In this document: one piece after another, positions 1 to 11,152 of the stretch | How positions within the stretch are numbered: the first letter of the stretch is position 1 | Layout of the letters: each line of letters starts with the position of its first letter | Source of the DNA: Entomortierella parvispora | Lineage: Eukaryota; Mortierellomycota; Mortierellomycetes; Mortierellales; Mortierellaceae | Direction: 5' to 3' | Assembly (NCBI GenBank): GCA_963573315.1 | Contig: OY752141.1 | Location: 186,001 to 250,000, forward strand | Length of the DNA stretch: 64,000 bases | Position numbers and translations under genes: made by a program | The notes under the pieces: model-generated | What the model was told of the DNA's origin: nothing | Seen by the model: the letters and a program-made list of their open reading frames with translations, nothing else | Database searches by the model: none

Positions 1-2037
1 TGCACCGCATTGTTATTTTAATACAGTTGCATCGCCTTCCTTTCCTTTGCCCTTGGCCTCTCGCCCCCTCGTCAGTCTTTCATACCGTTGCCTCAATGCT
101 TTGCCCTCCTGATCTCGCCTGTCAACTCAATTCTCATCATTCCAGCGTAGATAGACACACTTCTTGTCCGTCCTTGGAGCACAAGGAAAATAAAAAAAAA
201 AAGATTGGTTTGTGTGACCACAACAGGAAAACAGCACTGACCCTCTGCTTCCCATTCTCCCTGGCTGGGAAGGGTTAAAATTGGGACAATTCTCCATGTT
301 GGGCGACGACCTGAACACAAAATTGATCAAATGTCAACAAACAATAGCAACAGGAAACAAACAATAAAGAAACACGAATCGCACGTTTCTTCATCCATAA
401 ATGATGAGGCCATGCCTCTTTCATGCCGAAAGAAAAGTGCTCAATGGTTTATTTGTTTTTTTTTATGGTTTGTTGTGTGCATGGTTGTGCATGGTCTTGC
501 ATGCACAAAAACCACTTGCTTCCTTTTCCTCCATCCGTCTTGCCCCTCTTCCCCCTTCTTGCCGGCTCCCTCTTCCCCCCCCCCCCCCCCCTTTCTCGAA
601 ATGCCAGAAGAGTGAAGTGGACTTGAACGACTCGCCTGGGGGATCGTCCTGCAAAAAAAGAAAAAAAAATGGGTGCAAGGTCGTGACCAAGATCAAACAA
701 AACAAAAAATGACCTCACCTGGCATGTCAAGGGCAAAGACTCCTTCTGTGCTTCACGCCAACGCGCGTTTATTGTGTGCAGACGAGAATCACTGCAGGTC
801 GCACTTGTCGCGTTTCCTCTTGGACAACCTCACCCTGAGCCATGTGTAACAATTGGTCTTTGCAGATTCCAAAGAGAGAGCGCTTGTCAGCACTCCCCCT
901 CCCCCTAGCAGGTTCAATGGAAAAGGGTCAACATTACTGACGAGCAAGGAATGGGACGCGGGAGGGGTTGCTGCCGAGGCTTGACCGTTCGACCGCCTCG
1001 AGGCTCTTTGTCCACTGCAGCAATTGCTCTTTTGCAGGAAAAAGAGGAACATGAAGAAGGGAGGAACGAAAGCAGTGACAGCTTCGATGGACGGGCAGTT
1101 TCTCCACGATCCTGAGTTGGGCTCTCCCGCACAGAGACAATAGACATGGCTGCAAAACCAAGGATTCTCTATCCCTGCAAGAAAACCCTCAACTGAGCCC
1201 CTCAGAATCAAATAAAAACAAATGAACCCACCATGCCTTCTCACAAACCAAAATCAGTTCGATCGTCATCGGGATGAGGGGGTTTGTGTTGATTTTGTTG
1301 TCGCTCTGTTGTTGTTGTTGTTGTTGTACTGCTCTCGCATGGTCTGCCCTTCGAGTTTTTTCGATTCTTTGCCGAGATCCGCCCCTTAACGCGTAGAACA
1401 TGGACGCGTCTCCATAGGCTCTTTATTATCTTTTTTGTTTCTCAAAGTGCAGGAACACAGTGAGGTGGAAGGAGAGGAGCTTGAAAACCAAAGTGGTCTA
1501 AAAGGCATCCGAAAAGTAGGTTAGCATTCTTGTCTAACACAATGCTTGTAGCAGCAACAACCCCTCTCCCTCGCTCGTCTGATCATCCCCTATTGTCTGA
1601 ACCAAGGAAAGTGACCGCAGCGAGTCAACGGCGGCTTTAATTTTAGCTAACGAACGATGAACGCACCGTGTCTCAGCCTCTCGTTGGAACAAGCACAATG
1701 AGGATCGTCCTTGGCGGAAGGGCTGTACCTCGCGGGCAATCTCTTTTCTCTCTCCGATCCCTGAAAGCGGTTTACATCTGGTGCCGCCACTAGTGCGCAC
1801 CGTGGAAAAGCTGACAGGGCAAAAGATAGAGAGAGTGCGTCAGTGGGTATTGACGGTGCTGACGCCCGAGGTTCGGGCCTGGCCTGATCTGCCGACAAAG
1901 AGTTGTTTTTTTTCTGTCCAACCAACTGGGCAGTCGCACCTTTTCTTTGTCTTTTTCTCTCTTTCGTTTCGCGCAACGTTTCCTTCCTCCTTCCTCTCCT
2001 TCATCCATCTCTTCTTGCTTCTTGTCCAAGCAGTCAA
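1..2037. other. Region without a recognisable gene, upstream of the mucin-like gene
   Basis: Short open frames exist on both strands, but none shows a recognisable domain and most begin at non-ATG codons. The stretch holds a run of C residues near 577-592, a TTG triplet repeat near 1310-1327 and pyrimidine-rich sequence from about 1900 to 2035. The latter looks like the promoter or 5' untranslated part of the gene starting at 2038. Confidence 0.6.
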
Positions 2038-3885
2038 ATGCCATCTGTCGACCTTCCTTTGAACCCATCTGCGTCAATTGCTCTCGAACTCAACTCTACC
2101 ACACCGACCTCTGTCCTTCCTGTGACAACCTTGACTTCGGAGGCGATTGCCACAACGTGCCCGATGCCCATTGAGACAACTCATTCCTCAGAGCCCATCA
2201 TCTCCACTGCAGAAGTCCTCCCTACCTCCCCTTCTCCAACTCCGTCGCCTACACAGGCAACAACAGCTACAACAACAACAACAACAACAACAACCTCAGC
2301 AAAGACTACGACAACTACCATGGATGTCACACCTTCCCCTAGCCCTCCTCCTCCTGTGACCACCACCACGTCCGAGGAACCGACTACAACGACAACAACG
2401 ACAACCACTGAGCCACCAACCACCACCACCACAACAACAACTACGACTACTACTACCACTACCACGACTGAACCTCCAACAACAACCACGACCACCACCT
2501 TGGTTCCCACTACAACCACTACGACTACTTTACCTCCGGTGACCACGACTACCCTTCCTCCATCTCCCCCTCCCCCTACTACAACAGCCACCCGCACTCG
2601 TCCCACTCGAACTCACACGACCTTTTCGACCCAGACTACGGACCCACCCACGATCCCACCTTGGACTTTGACCTCCACAACGGCCACTTCCTCCTCAACT
2701 GCAGATCCCATCGTCTCTCCTACACCCGATGATAAAGCCAGTGCAGTCTCAACCGGCGCCGTTGTCGGCATTGTCCTCGCCGCCCTCGTAGCCTTGATCG
2801 CTGCAGTGGTGGGCGCGTTCCTGATCAAGCGTCGGAACCGCAGACGGTACAAATACACCCCGAGCGACACTCTCTTCAACCTCCCGACCTTTGGAAGAGG
2901 AGATGGCGGCAGTGGAGGATCTGGGGCCGCGGGATTATCGTCGGCAGCAGCTGCGGCCATGCAAGAAAGCAACCGTGGTTATTCATCCGGGGTAGTGAGA
3001 GGGTTGACTGTCAGAGAATCCCAGGAACCCTTGAAAGTTCCCTCAGCAGCAGCAGCAGCAGGGGCTTTTGTTGGAAACTCTGCAATCGATGGAAGTGAAA
3101 GCGGGTTGTATCATTATGAGACCGATCCTCGATACGCAGCTCAGCAGCTCAGTTACATGCCCCCGACCGAACCTGGGTACGGACCTGGTTATGGAGGCGT
3201 GTACCAAGATGACGAAGGACTCTATGAGCAAGAGTATTACGCTCAGCAAGAAGCTGCCTATCATCAACATCTCCAGCAACAAGAACAGTACTACCAGCAG
3301 TATCAACAACCGCAGATGATGTCGCACATGCAAGAGGATCAGGACCTGCACGGTCCTGTGGTCTATTATGAGCCCACGGCCTCGGCGGACGAAGGGACCC
3401 CCGGCCGCGTTCGGACTTCAGACGTGTATTTCCCAGAACCCCCGCGAGCCTCGATCATCGCCGCCTCCGCCGCCGTCCCAGCTCCGACCGCCGTGGCTGA
3501 GGGAGAGATAACGGAGGATGAACAAAGAGAGCGAGCGTTGTTGGAGCGTCTCCGACAGGACAGCACTACGCTTCCGGAAGGTACGGCGGCCGCGGCAGCA
3601 GCAGCAGCAGCAGTGAGAACCAACCGGTCTTCGGCGACCCTCCTGGACTACGCTCCTGCTGAGAGTGATGCCCACAACGAGTCCAAGAGCGAGCCCTGGC
3701 CTGTGGAGGGGGGTGCTCAGAAGAGCCGTCCATTGAGTCATGCATCTTCCGGCTCGTCGTCCAGCCGACTTTTGAGCCCCCAGGACACTTCCTCCAGGCG
3801 TGGTCCTCAATTGGTCTCTTCCACTATTCATGAGACTGACGCCGACATTGAGGATGGCACGACGATCAAGGTCCCTGTTGTTTAA
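2038..3885 (+). CDS. Mucin-like single-pass membrane protein with Thr-rich ectodomain
   Basis: A single-exon frame of 615 residues. The first ~230 residues are very rich in Thr, Ser and Pro (runs of Thr broken by EPP and LPP), as in heavily O-glycosylated fungal wall-sensor ectodomains. One hydrophobic segment follows at about 239-262 and is capped by a basic stop-transfer stretch (KRRNRRR). The ~350-residue cytoplasmic tail has Gly-rich, Tyr/Gln-rich and poly-Ala tracts. By analogy with WSC/MID2-type sensors it may report wall stress, but no WSC Cys domain is present, so this is inference. The ATG at 2038 is the first in frame; the open frame reaches back to 1903 without another ATG. No signal peptide follows this ATG, so the protein either uses its membrane segment as a reverse signal anchor or has an upstream exon I did not find. 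Confidence 0.75.
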   Translation: MPSVDLPLNPSASIALELNSTTPTSVLPVTTLTSEAIATTCPMPIETTHSSEPIISTAEVLPTSPSPTPSPTQATTATTTTTTTTTSAKTTTTTMDVTPSPSPPPPVTTTTSEEPTTTTTTTTTEPPTTTTTTTTTTTTTTTTTEPPTTTTTTTLVPTTTTTTTLPPVTTTTLPPSPPPPTTTATRTRPTRTHTTFSTQTTDPPTIPPWTLTSTTATSSSTADPIVSPTPDDKASAVSTGAVVGIVLAALVALIAAVVGAFLIKRRNRRRYKYTPSDTLFNLPTFGRGDGGSGGSGAAGLSSAAAAAMQESNRGYSSGVVRGLTVRESQEPLKVPSAAAAAGAFVGNSAIDGSESGLYHYETDPRYAAQQLSYMPPTEPGYGPGYGGVYQDDEGLYEQEYYAQQEAAYHQHLQQQEQYYQQYQQPQMMSHMQEDQDLHGPVVYYEPTASADEGTPGRVRTSDVYFPEPPRASIIAASAAVPAPTAVAEGEITEDEQRERALLERLRQDSTTLPEGTAAAAAAAAAVRTNRSSATLLDYAPAESDAHNESKSEPWPVEGGAQKSRPLSHASSGSSSSRLLSPQDTSSRRGPQLVSSTIHETDADIEDGTTIKVPVV

Positions 3886-4069
3886 ATGATGAAGGAAAAA
3901 GAGTGAAAGAAAGAAACAATCTTCTTTAATGTGAATGTATTCTTAAGAATCCCCCTTCCGCCATCCTACCATCCTAATACGTAATGTCCTCATCCGCTTG
4001 CACCATAATAATAATAATAAAAAGAGATCCAGTAATCAAGTAATTCAGCTTTTTTTTTGGTCTTGCTCT
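3886..4069. other. Short intergenic stretch between convergent genes
   Basis: The 3' ends of the mucin-like gene (+) and the aminotransferase gene (-) face each other here, leaving 184 bp. A small ATA repeat lies near 4004-4021, and A/T-rich sequence suits polyadenylation signals for both genes. Confidence 0.5.
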
Positions 4070-6305
4070 TCAAGCATCTTCGGCCACAACGGCCGTCGTG
4101 GTAGTTGTCTTTGTGGCAGCAGTGGCAGCAGTGGCAGCAGTGGGCGCTCGCAAAGGATCATAAGTCAACTGCAAGGCCCTCAGCATCCTCTTCAATCCAA
4201 GCTCCAGCATGGGAACAGGAACCGAGAAGGTCAGTCGGAAGAATCCGACCTTTTGTTCAGTGAAGGCTTCTCCCAAGTTGACGTACACTCCTTCATTCAA
4301 CATAGCCCTCCACAACAGGTATTCTTGGTTTCGGTCACCCTGAGCCGCGGCAGCCTTGAACGCGGGAGGAATGTACTGACGAAGGTCAATCCAAAGGAAA
4401 TGACCTCCCTGAGCAGGAATAAACGGGATCTGGAGCTTGCGTAGAGTATCGACTGCAACTGTATAAGAAGCCGCGAGTCTCTTTTGATTCGTCGATGTGA
4501 ATTGCTCAATAGTCTTGCTATCAGAGAGAAGTCGCGTCAACATGGCCTCTGTGGTCGAAGATATCCAGGTGAAGACGCTATTTCAGAGGCAAATGGTGGC
4601 AAAATGAGTCAAACGTGTGAACATTTCGAGGAGAACCAATTGCAGTAAAACAAAGGTCCAAACTGCATTCTTACGCAATCGAATGCATGGCGTCAATCAT
4701 GTCCTTGTTCCAAGGTGACACCAGAGCACCACAGCGGAATCCGTTCAAACAGAAATCCTAACGACAATGAAAAAAAAAACTAAGTACAACAGTTATGTTC
4801 ATCCAGCCTGTGAAAGAGACAGAGTCGAGTATCTATCTACCTTGCTCATGCCGTACGCAACATGGACGAGCTCCTTTTCGCAGTGCTGCTCCAAATGAGG
4901 GATCGACAAGACCGAGACAAAAGGGGTTTCATCTGGCTGTTCTGCTTTCGCCTCCCCAGTCAAGGCATGGTCAAACACTGAAAGTGCATAGATCTCGTCA
5001 AAGAGAATATGGATCTGGTTCCGCGATGCAAACCGAAGATACGCCAGCAGGATCTCGCGTGGATAGTTTCTAAATCCAAGAAAGAGGAGAGAGTGAGTCA
5101 GCATTCATCATGTCCTGGAGTCTGGAATCGAGAACCTTGCCCCTGTTAAGCAATTGCTCTCTTTGGACAAAACAATAAATCGAGACCGTGGGGATTCTTT
5201 TTTTGGAGTACCTTCCCAGAGGATTGTGGGGGTTGGACAGGACCATGGCCTTGACTCGGACGCCTTGCTCTTGAGACTTGTCAATAGCCTGCTGCAGCAA
5301 CTCGAGGTGTGCAGGATCGAATGGAGACAAATCGCCCAACTTTGCTATAACGACCTTGGCCTTTGACTTTGCAGCAATATCCGTGTTGAAACCCCCTGAA
5401 GAGAGACGAAACCCCCCCACCCAAAAGACTTGAGTAAAACTGGAGACTGCGCATTTTCTTTTTGAGCAGGACTAGACCGTGCTTTCCCCTTACCGTAGAA
5501 AGGTGTCGTGATAAGGATTCCGTCGCCTTCATCGCAAACACAAAAGGTAAAGTTGTCAACCGTGGAACTGCAGCCGGCTGACAACACAATGTCCTCGACC
5601 TTGACAGGCTCTTGAGGGTTAAAGTACCGGTTAAAGATGTTTTCTGCGAAATGACGGCGCAATTGCTTCGACCCCGCGGGACTCTCGCCATAGCCAAAGA
5701 GCTAAGGTCAAGAAGAAAGGCCAGAGATATTTCAGAGTAAAACTGGATTAGTAACAAAGGTTCAAGCGCGCAGCAAGACCAAGGTAGACTTGTTTTGGTG
5801 GCGTGTTTGTAATGCCACCAGTCAAAATGCCAATGATCACTGCAGTCTGCAGGCAAACGCAGGCAGCATTCCATGCAGAGAAGGGGGGGAGGTCCTTCCC
5901 TGGATTTTCTTTTTGCTTGCACCCATCCAAGTCTGCATGGTGTGCTGCAGAGCCATTGATTGTGATGCAAGGAACCATGTATGAGAATTTAATCGTACCT
6001 TGGGATCGACGTGGTCCACCTTTCCCATCTGTTCGGATCGTAAAAGGGGAAATGCAAACGCGTCAGTATCGAGCTCATTTTTTTTTCTTGCCTGGGAGGA
6101 TTCCACGCTTCAGAGCCAGACTTACAATTTCCCTGAGCTCAGCCTTCATGAGCTGATTCTCGGCCACGCCGAGATTGATGATTCCATTGGGATTCGTCTT
6201 TTCATCAAACTTGTTGGCATTGACCTTGATTACGCCTTCGAGCATGACGTTCTCGCCAGACAGGTTTTCTTGTGCCCGCAGAGACAGGTTGGTCTTTCTG
6301 GTCAT
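4070..6305 (-). CDS. ACC-synthase-like class I/II aminotransferase (PLP enzyme)
   Basis: Seven exons join to 473 residues: 6305-6126, 6028-5999, 5701-5494, 5395-5212, 5069-4841, 4757-4675 and 4577-4070. Exon 2 is only 30 nt. The product is a fold-type I PLP enzyme closest in motif to 1-aminocyclopropane-1-carboxylate synthase: GVAENQL near the N-terminus (its Glu is the substrate-contacting residue in ACC synthases), NPHNPLG, the FDEIY strand, and SKDFCLNGFRCG with Lys277 as the expected Schiff-base lysine. Length matches the family (about 440-490). The C-terminus adds an Ala/Thr repeat. The ATG at 6305 opens a frame with no clear targeting signal; an in-frame extension upstream to 6491 could add a leader. 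Many fungal members may be ordinary aminotransferases rather than ethylene-pathway enzymes, so the reaction is not settled. Confidence 0.85.
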
Positions 6306-7084
6306 GGTCGGTGGGTGGTAAGCGATAATAGAGGGGATCGGTTGTCGAAATAGAGTTGAGTGCGGGGAAACGGTGAAGGAATGGAAGCAAGAATGAGGAG
6401 AAGAGAGTAAGGGAGAGGAATGCAGACCACGCTGTTTATGAAGGAGCGAAAGAGGCGGCTTGAGAACGAGACGGAGGCAACCACACACCACAAGGGGTCG
6501 AACCAGCGAACGAAGGGTCAGGGAGGAACACAGACCAACGGGCGAACAGAAAAAGAAAAAAAAACGAGTGGGCGAGCGGGGCTGTCCCTCTCTGTTCTTT
6601 TTGGACTTGTCTTTTCTCTTAGTCTTCAGCCCCCCATCCCCACCCCCCTTCCCCTTCTCTCTGTTTTACTTTCCCTTTCCCCTCCTCTCGTCCTCTCTTC
6701 TTCGACCACCCCGCTCGTCATGAGCTCAATCCCAAGTTCATGTCCAGGATCAAAAGACAGAGAAAAAAGCAGGGGTCTCTTTTGATAACTAAACACACCA
6801 GATCGAGATGAGGTCGCACCAACCCACTTGTTCCCCTCTTTCCTCTTGTTATCCTTCTGTCCTTCTTGTTGTCCTTCATGTCGTGTCAGTCATGTCTTGT
6901 CCGTCTGAGCAAGGGGTTTCTCTAATGCTTTTTTGAAATGTTTTAGTGTGTGGCTCTGATCTATGGGACAATTACGAGAAAAAGGGCAGAGTCCCCTTCT
7001 TTCCTATCTCCATCCCTCATTCTCTCATTATCGCTATTGCTATTTCTCTTTCTCCCTGGGTCCTTGTTGGGCGACCAAGGATCG
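6306..7084. other. Intergenic region, promoter side of the aminotransferase gene
   Basis: This lies between the aminotransferase start and the stop codon of the DDT/PHD gene, both on the minus strand. It is rich in polypyrimidine/polypurine runs, especially 6600-6720. I see no gene in it. Confidence 0.5.
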
Positions 7085-10000
7085 TTAAATCTGCTGATTT
7101 GGCAACTTGTGTGGTCTCTCCACACCTTCCATCATCCCATCCTCAGCCAGGACACGCTTTTGTACAACAATGTCAGCCCCGTTCGTCGCAATGAACTGTT
7201 GCTGTAAATGTTGCTGCTGTTGCCGATGCTGCACGGGCTGTTGCTGAGGAGCAAGTGGTGGCGACATTGGCGTAGGATATGGCGCCGGATGTGAAGGTGA
7301 ATGTGTGCTGTATGGTACTTGTTTTGGTTGTGGTTGTTGTTGTTGGTGTAGAGAATGAACGGAAAGACCTTGTGCGGGGGTGCTTCCTCTGCTTGGAGAA
7401 ACATGACCATAGCTCGAAGGGGCACTTATTCCACCAGGTCCGTACGATGATCCACTGGGCACTCCTTGGTGGAGGTGGTGTGGTGGTTGTGATGGAGGTT
7501 GGAAGTACATGGTACTTTGCTGTTGTTGGTGTTGATGCTGTGGATGCTGCTGTTGCTGATGTTGTTGTTGCTGCTGTTGGGGTGTATGGTACGCGTAAGG
7601 CGATGGGGCAGACGTCTGTGTGGCAGAACCATTGTGATAAAGTTGGGACCCGTGGTTCAGATTTGAGTTGGGATGATAAGATGCCGAATTATTGTAAACC
7701 TGTTGCTGCTGCTGTTGCTGGTAAGGCTGGCCTGCGTAGTGAGGAACTGTGGCTGCGTACGACGAGGAAGGACGAGGCACTGGCGTCGAGGATGCAAGGT
7801 GCTGTTGCTCATGAGGATAGTATCCGTTCATCGATGCCTGTGGTGTCGGAACAAACGTGCTCTGATGTTTCACTTGGTCTGCCGTTGCCAGGGTTGCTTG
7901 CGCGTTGGCGGCCGCTAGTGCCTCCATCTTCAGCTTCTGCTCCTTCTTTTCTTTCCTGGCCACCTTTTTCTGCTCCTTGACAATACAACGAGGACAAGTA
8001 AAGTCAAAATCCGTCCAGTCTTTTGCACTGCGACCATGTGCTTTGTCTTCTTCTTTCAAACAAGCAACATGTTGCCACACATTGCACTTTTCGCATGCAA
8101 TCATAAGCTCGCCATCATCCTATCATAAAGCGATGCAGTGGTTAGTATTTATGGATAAAATAGTCGTGGTGGGGGCAGATGAACGCCGTTGCCTTACCAA
8201 ATTGCTACCATGCACTCCACAGACACAATCAAAGAACCAATCGTCCTCTTCTTCTTCGTCGCCTTGGTGACTGGTGCCTTCGTCTTCAGAGTGGTCACCC
8301 TTCAGGGGTGTTCCATTTAACCGCCGCTTCTTCCGTTCCTCGCGCTCCTTTGCTATCCTTTGCTGTTGCTGTTTTTTCTTCTCCTCTCGCTCCCAGATTG
8401 CATTCTCCCGGTCTTTAAGTCTCTGTTCACGCTCCTTCAAGCGATTGTCGCGGATCTGCTGCAGTGCCAATCTCTCCTGTTTTGTTCAAATAGAAGGTTA
8501 ATGACACGGCCAAGGACTGGTATACATAGGGATCAAGCCATTGCATAGACCGCCACTTGCCTTTTCAGCCCGACGCTCCTTGAGTTCTTGCTTCCGTCTT
8601 TCGTTCTGCTCCTGGATATCTTGTTGACGGATGGCCTCCAAACGTGCTTTCTCTTGCACTTCGAACTCACGAATGACGATTCTTGAAGATCTCTTGCGAT
8701 TGGCAATAGCTTCAAGCTTCTCAATCTCCTTTTCCCTTTCCTAGAGATATTGAATGTTGTTAGTTGGCTGCGGAGAAAAACACGGTTATAAATGTTCCTC
8801 AAATATTCTTCTTGAATACCTTGAATTCGTCCAAGATTTTAGGAAGAACGTCATTGTTGATTAATGTATGAAGGGCCTTCTCGTCTGGGTGCTTTGAGCG
8901 TCTGAACACATTTGCAAACTCCTCCCAGTCTTGACGCGTGATGCAGACAGGCTCCCACTCCACTCCGGGCGTAACGGGCGGTGTCTCATGCTCCGGTTCT
9001 AGTTCTGGTTCTGGGCTTGCCTCCACATTGTGCCTGCCGGATCGGCGAGTCCCACGACGAGCCTCGGGCTTTGGTTTTGGTTTCGGTGGCGCAGCCGACT
9101 GCTTTGTCTTTTTGGCTGCTTTCTTTGGTGGTGGGTTCTCTCTGTAGAGTCTATTATCTACAAAAACGAGACAAGATATATGTTAAATCATCTTCTTCTA
9201 GCCTGGTACGCTCGGCGTCTTTAGTAAACATGCAGCTTTTGCCTTACCATCAAAGAGCCAGTATGTGCGTTCAAGGGAATCATGGCCAATAGGGTCCACT
9301 CTCTTCATGATATTGAAGCAAAGACTCGTTAGATCTGAGGTAAAGGTTGTGCCTGCAATGGTCCATAACGACCTCGAGAACTTACCCAGTCCATGGCTAC
9401 TTCTTCCTCCTGCTTGAACTTTGAGCGGAAGCGCTCTGGATCGTCAAGTTGCCATTCGCAGAGATTTGTCAAGATCAAGAGTTTGGCGGCAAGATCAAAG
9501 TCTTCATATGACGACTCCTTCAACCAAGGGTTCTCTTCATCCTCGCGCTTCTCAAACTCTTTTTGTGCATACTGGATCCAATTGTCGAAACTAGATAGTG
9601 AGGAAGAAGATAGTGAAAAAAAAATGCATTAGTCAACTATACTCGAAAAGCCCCGAAGCAAGACCGTCTTTTGGCCTGCATCGAGATGGGTCGCACTAGA
9701 GTCTCGAGAGTATCGACGTGGTCCGTGCTCAACGGTCGTACGCGACGGTTGTGCACGACCCATTGCCATGTAGCTGAACATGCGTAGAGAGCTGAATTGA
9801 TCCTGCCGTGAACAATGCTGCTGACTGTAATGGCATACTGCTGCGGAGAACAATTCCTGGAGCGCCTCAAAGAGTAAAGCTGCATGTCCAAGGGCACGAA
9901 CCTGATCCGACGGTCTTGAGTTAGCTGGCGAAGCATGCGAGCTTGGAGATCAACGAGGTATGGCATCTGACTGGGATCCACTAGAGCTTGCTCCAAGTCC

Positions 10001-10362
10001 TAATGAGTGAAAGACAAAGGAATGAAAGACATATCAGAGACAAGTAGCGATGGTCATGAACACCATCGACAGGTCGGTGATGCAAAGAGACACTATGCAA
10101 ACGATCTGATCAAAACGTGGCGAGCACGCGTCGTGCCGTAGGGGACGATCCGATGTTGAATGCTGCGCCCGGCCATGTCGTATTCCGATGTACGGATGCA
10201 GGTCACCATGTCAGACTGTAGCGGGTAAAAGTTTACCTCAGTGTCAAAGTCTTCCAAGGCAAAGGCGGGATGGAAGAAGTGCAGGAACTGGCAAATGGCA
10301 GCAAAGTCTTTCATGGACCTAAGCTCCAGGAGCTTCGTGTGGTAGAGAGGATTCACATTCAT
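7085..10362 (-). CDS. DDT-domain and PHD-finger chromatin-remodelling accessory protein
   Basis: A multi-exon gene. The N-terminal exon (from 10362) encodes a DDT-like segment (LRSMKDFAAICQFLHFFHP), continued in the next exon ending near 9900. Exons at about 9600-9390 and 9290-9160 carry WHIM-like motifs (LLILTNLCEWQLDDPERFR; then DPIGHDSLERTYWLFDDNRLY). A basic Pro/Lys linker and long charged coiled coils follow. A PHD finger is split between the exons ending near 8198 and beginning at 8119 (CVCGVHGSN, then CEKCNVWQHVAC and FTCPRC). The last ~230 residues are Gln/His/Pro-rich. DDT plus WHIM plus PHD is the signature of ISWI-complex partners such as RSF1, CECR2 and BAZ proteins, so the likely role is nucleosome spacing with PHD-mediated histone-tail reading. 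The start is uncertain: the frame stays open to 10488 and an upstream exon is possible. The exon covering 9640-9900 is also unresolved. Confidence 0.75.
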
Positions 10363-11152
10363 TTCCGGAAGAGGATGAGGCCAACAGTCCGAATGGTGAG
10401 CGGGGAGAGGGGAGGAGGTCCTGGAAGAGGGCGTAGGTTGACCAGTGACAAAGAACAAGAGTCGAAGAAAGGGAAGAGGAAGGGGCAATGGGCTCTTGTG
10501 TATGCACGAGAGGATTTGGATGGATGGGGATGGATGAGGAGTTGATGGGATGCTCAGAGTGAAGCTGTATTCGTTTGTCTTGTCTTTTTGTTCCAGCAGC
10601 TGTGTTTCCTGCAGGCGGACATTTGGGCCAGCAGATCTTGCACGTGACCTATATGTTTCTTTCGCTTATTCGTGTTCTGGAGGTGGTGCTGTTCCCTGCT
10701 CCTTCTGCTCCCTGCTCCTTTTCTCGCCGGAGGAACATGCACAGTACAATAAAGCATTCTTACTGAGTTTGCTATTGCCATCGACGTGCCAGAAACCGAG
10801 CAGACGCTTCTAGTCACACTACAACAGCTTTTCTAAGAGCCGCAGAGCAGCGCCAGCTCCAATGGGTCTGCTATGGCTGAGTGCGCGTTAGGTAAAGAAC
10901 ATTAGTCTCAACCCTTTCCCATCGACAAACTTTTATCCCGGAAGACCTCTTTTAACCAAGAGGAGAGGCGTTCACACCGCCGGAGAAGGGAGCTATCAGG
11001 CGGGGACCAACGTTGCGACTATTGTCAGACGAGGACATTTTTTTTGGTGGCAACAACAGGCAGTCACGCGAATCGCCGCTTCGTGCTCCCGCGATATGAG
11101 TTTCCCCCTGCTGGGAGTGAATCAAGCCTTCTCTTACAACCCAACAGCAAAG
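10363..11152. promoter_or_regulatory. Divergent promoter region between the DDT/PHD gene and the eL14 gene
   Basis: About 790 bp between divergently transcribed genes. No TATA box stands out near the eL14 start. The sequence just before 11153 is pyrimidine-rich, as is common for ribosomal protein genes. No other gene is visible. Confidence 0.45.

Noticed and set aside
2181-2606. Val-rich open frame antisense to the Thr-rich ectodomain
   Set aside because: It is the reverse complement of ACA/ACC/ACT codons and only reflects the repeat on the coding strand.
6075-6491. N-terminal extension of the aminotransferase to 6491
   Set aside because: The extra sequence is Ser/His/Pro-rich, reads like a leader and is not needed for the family's length; kept only as an alternative start.
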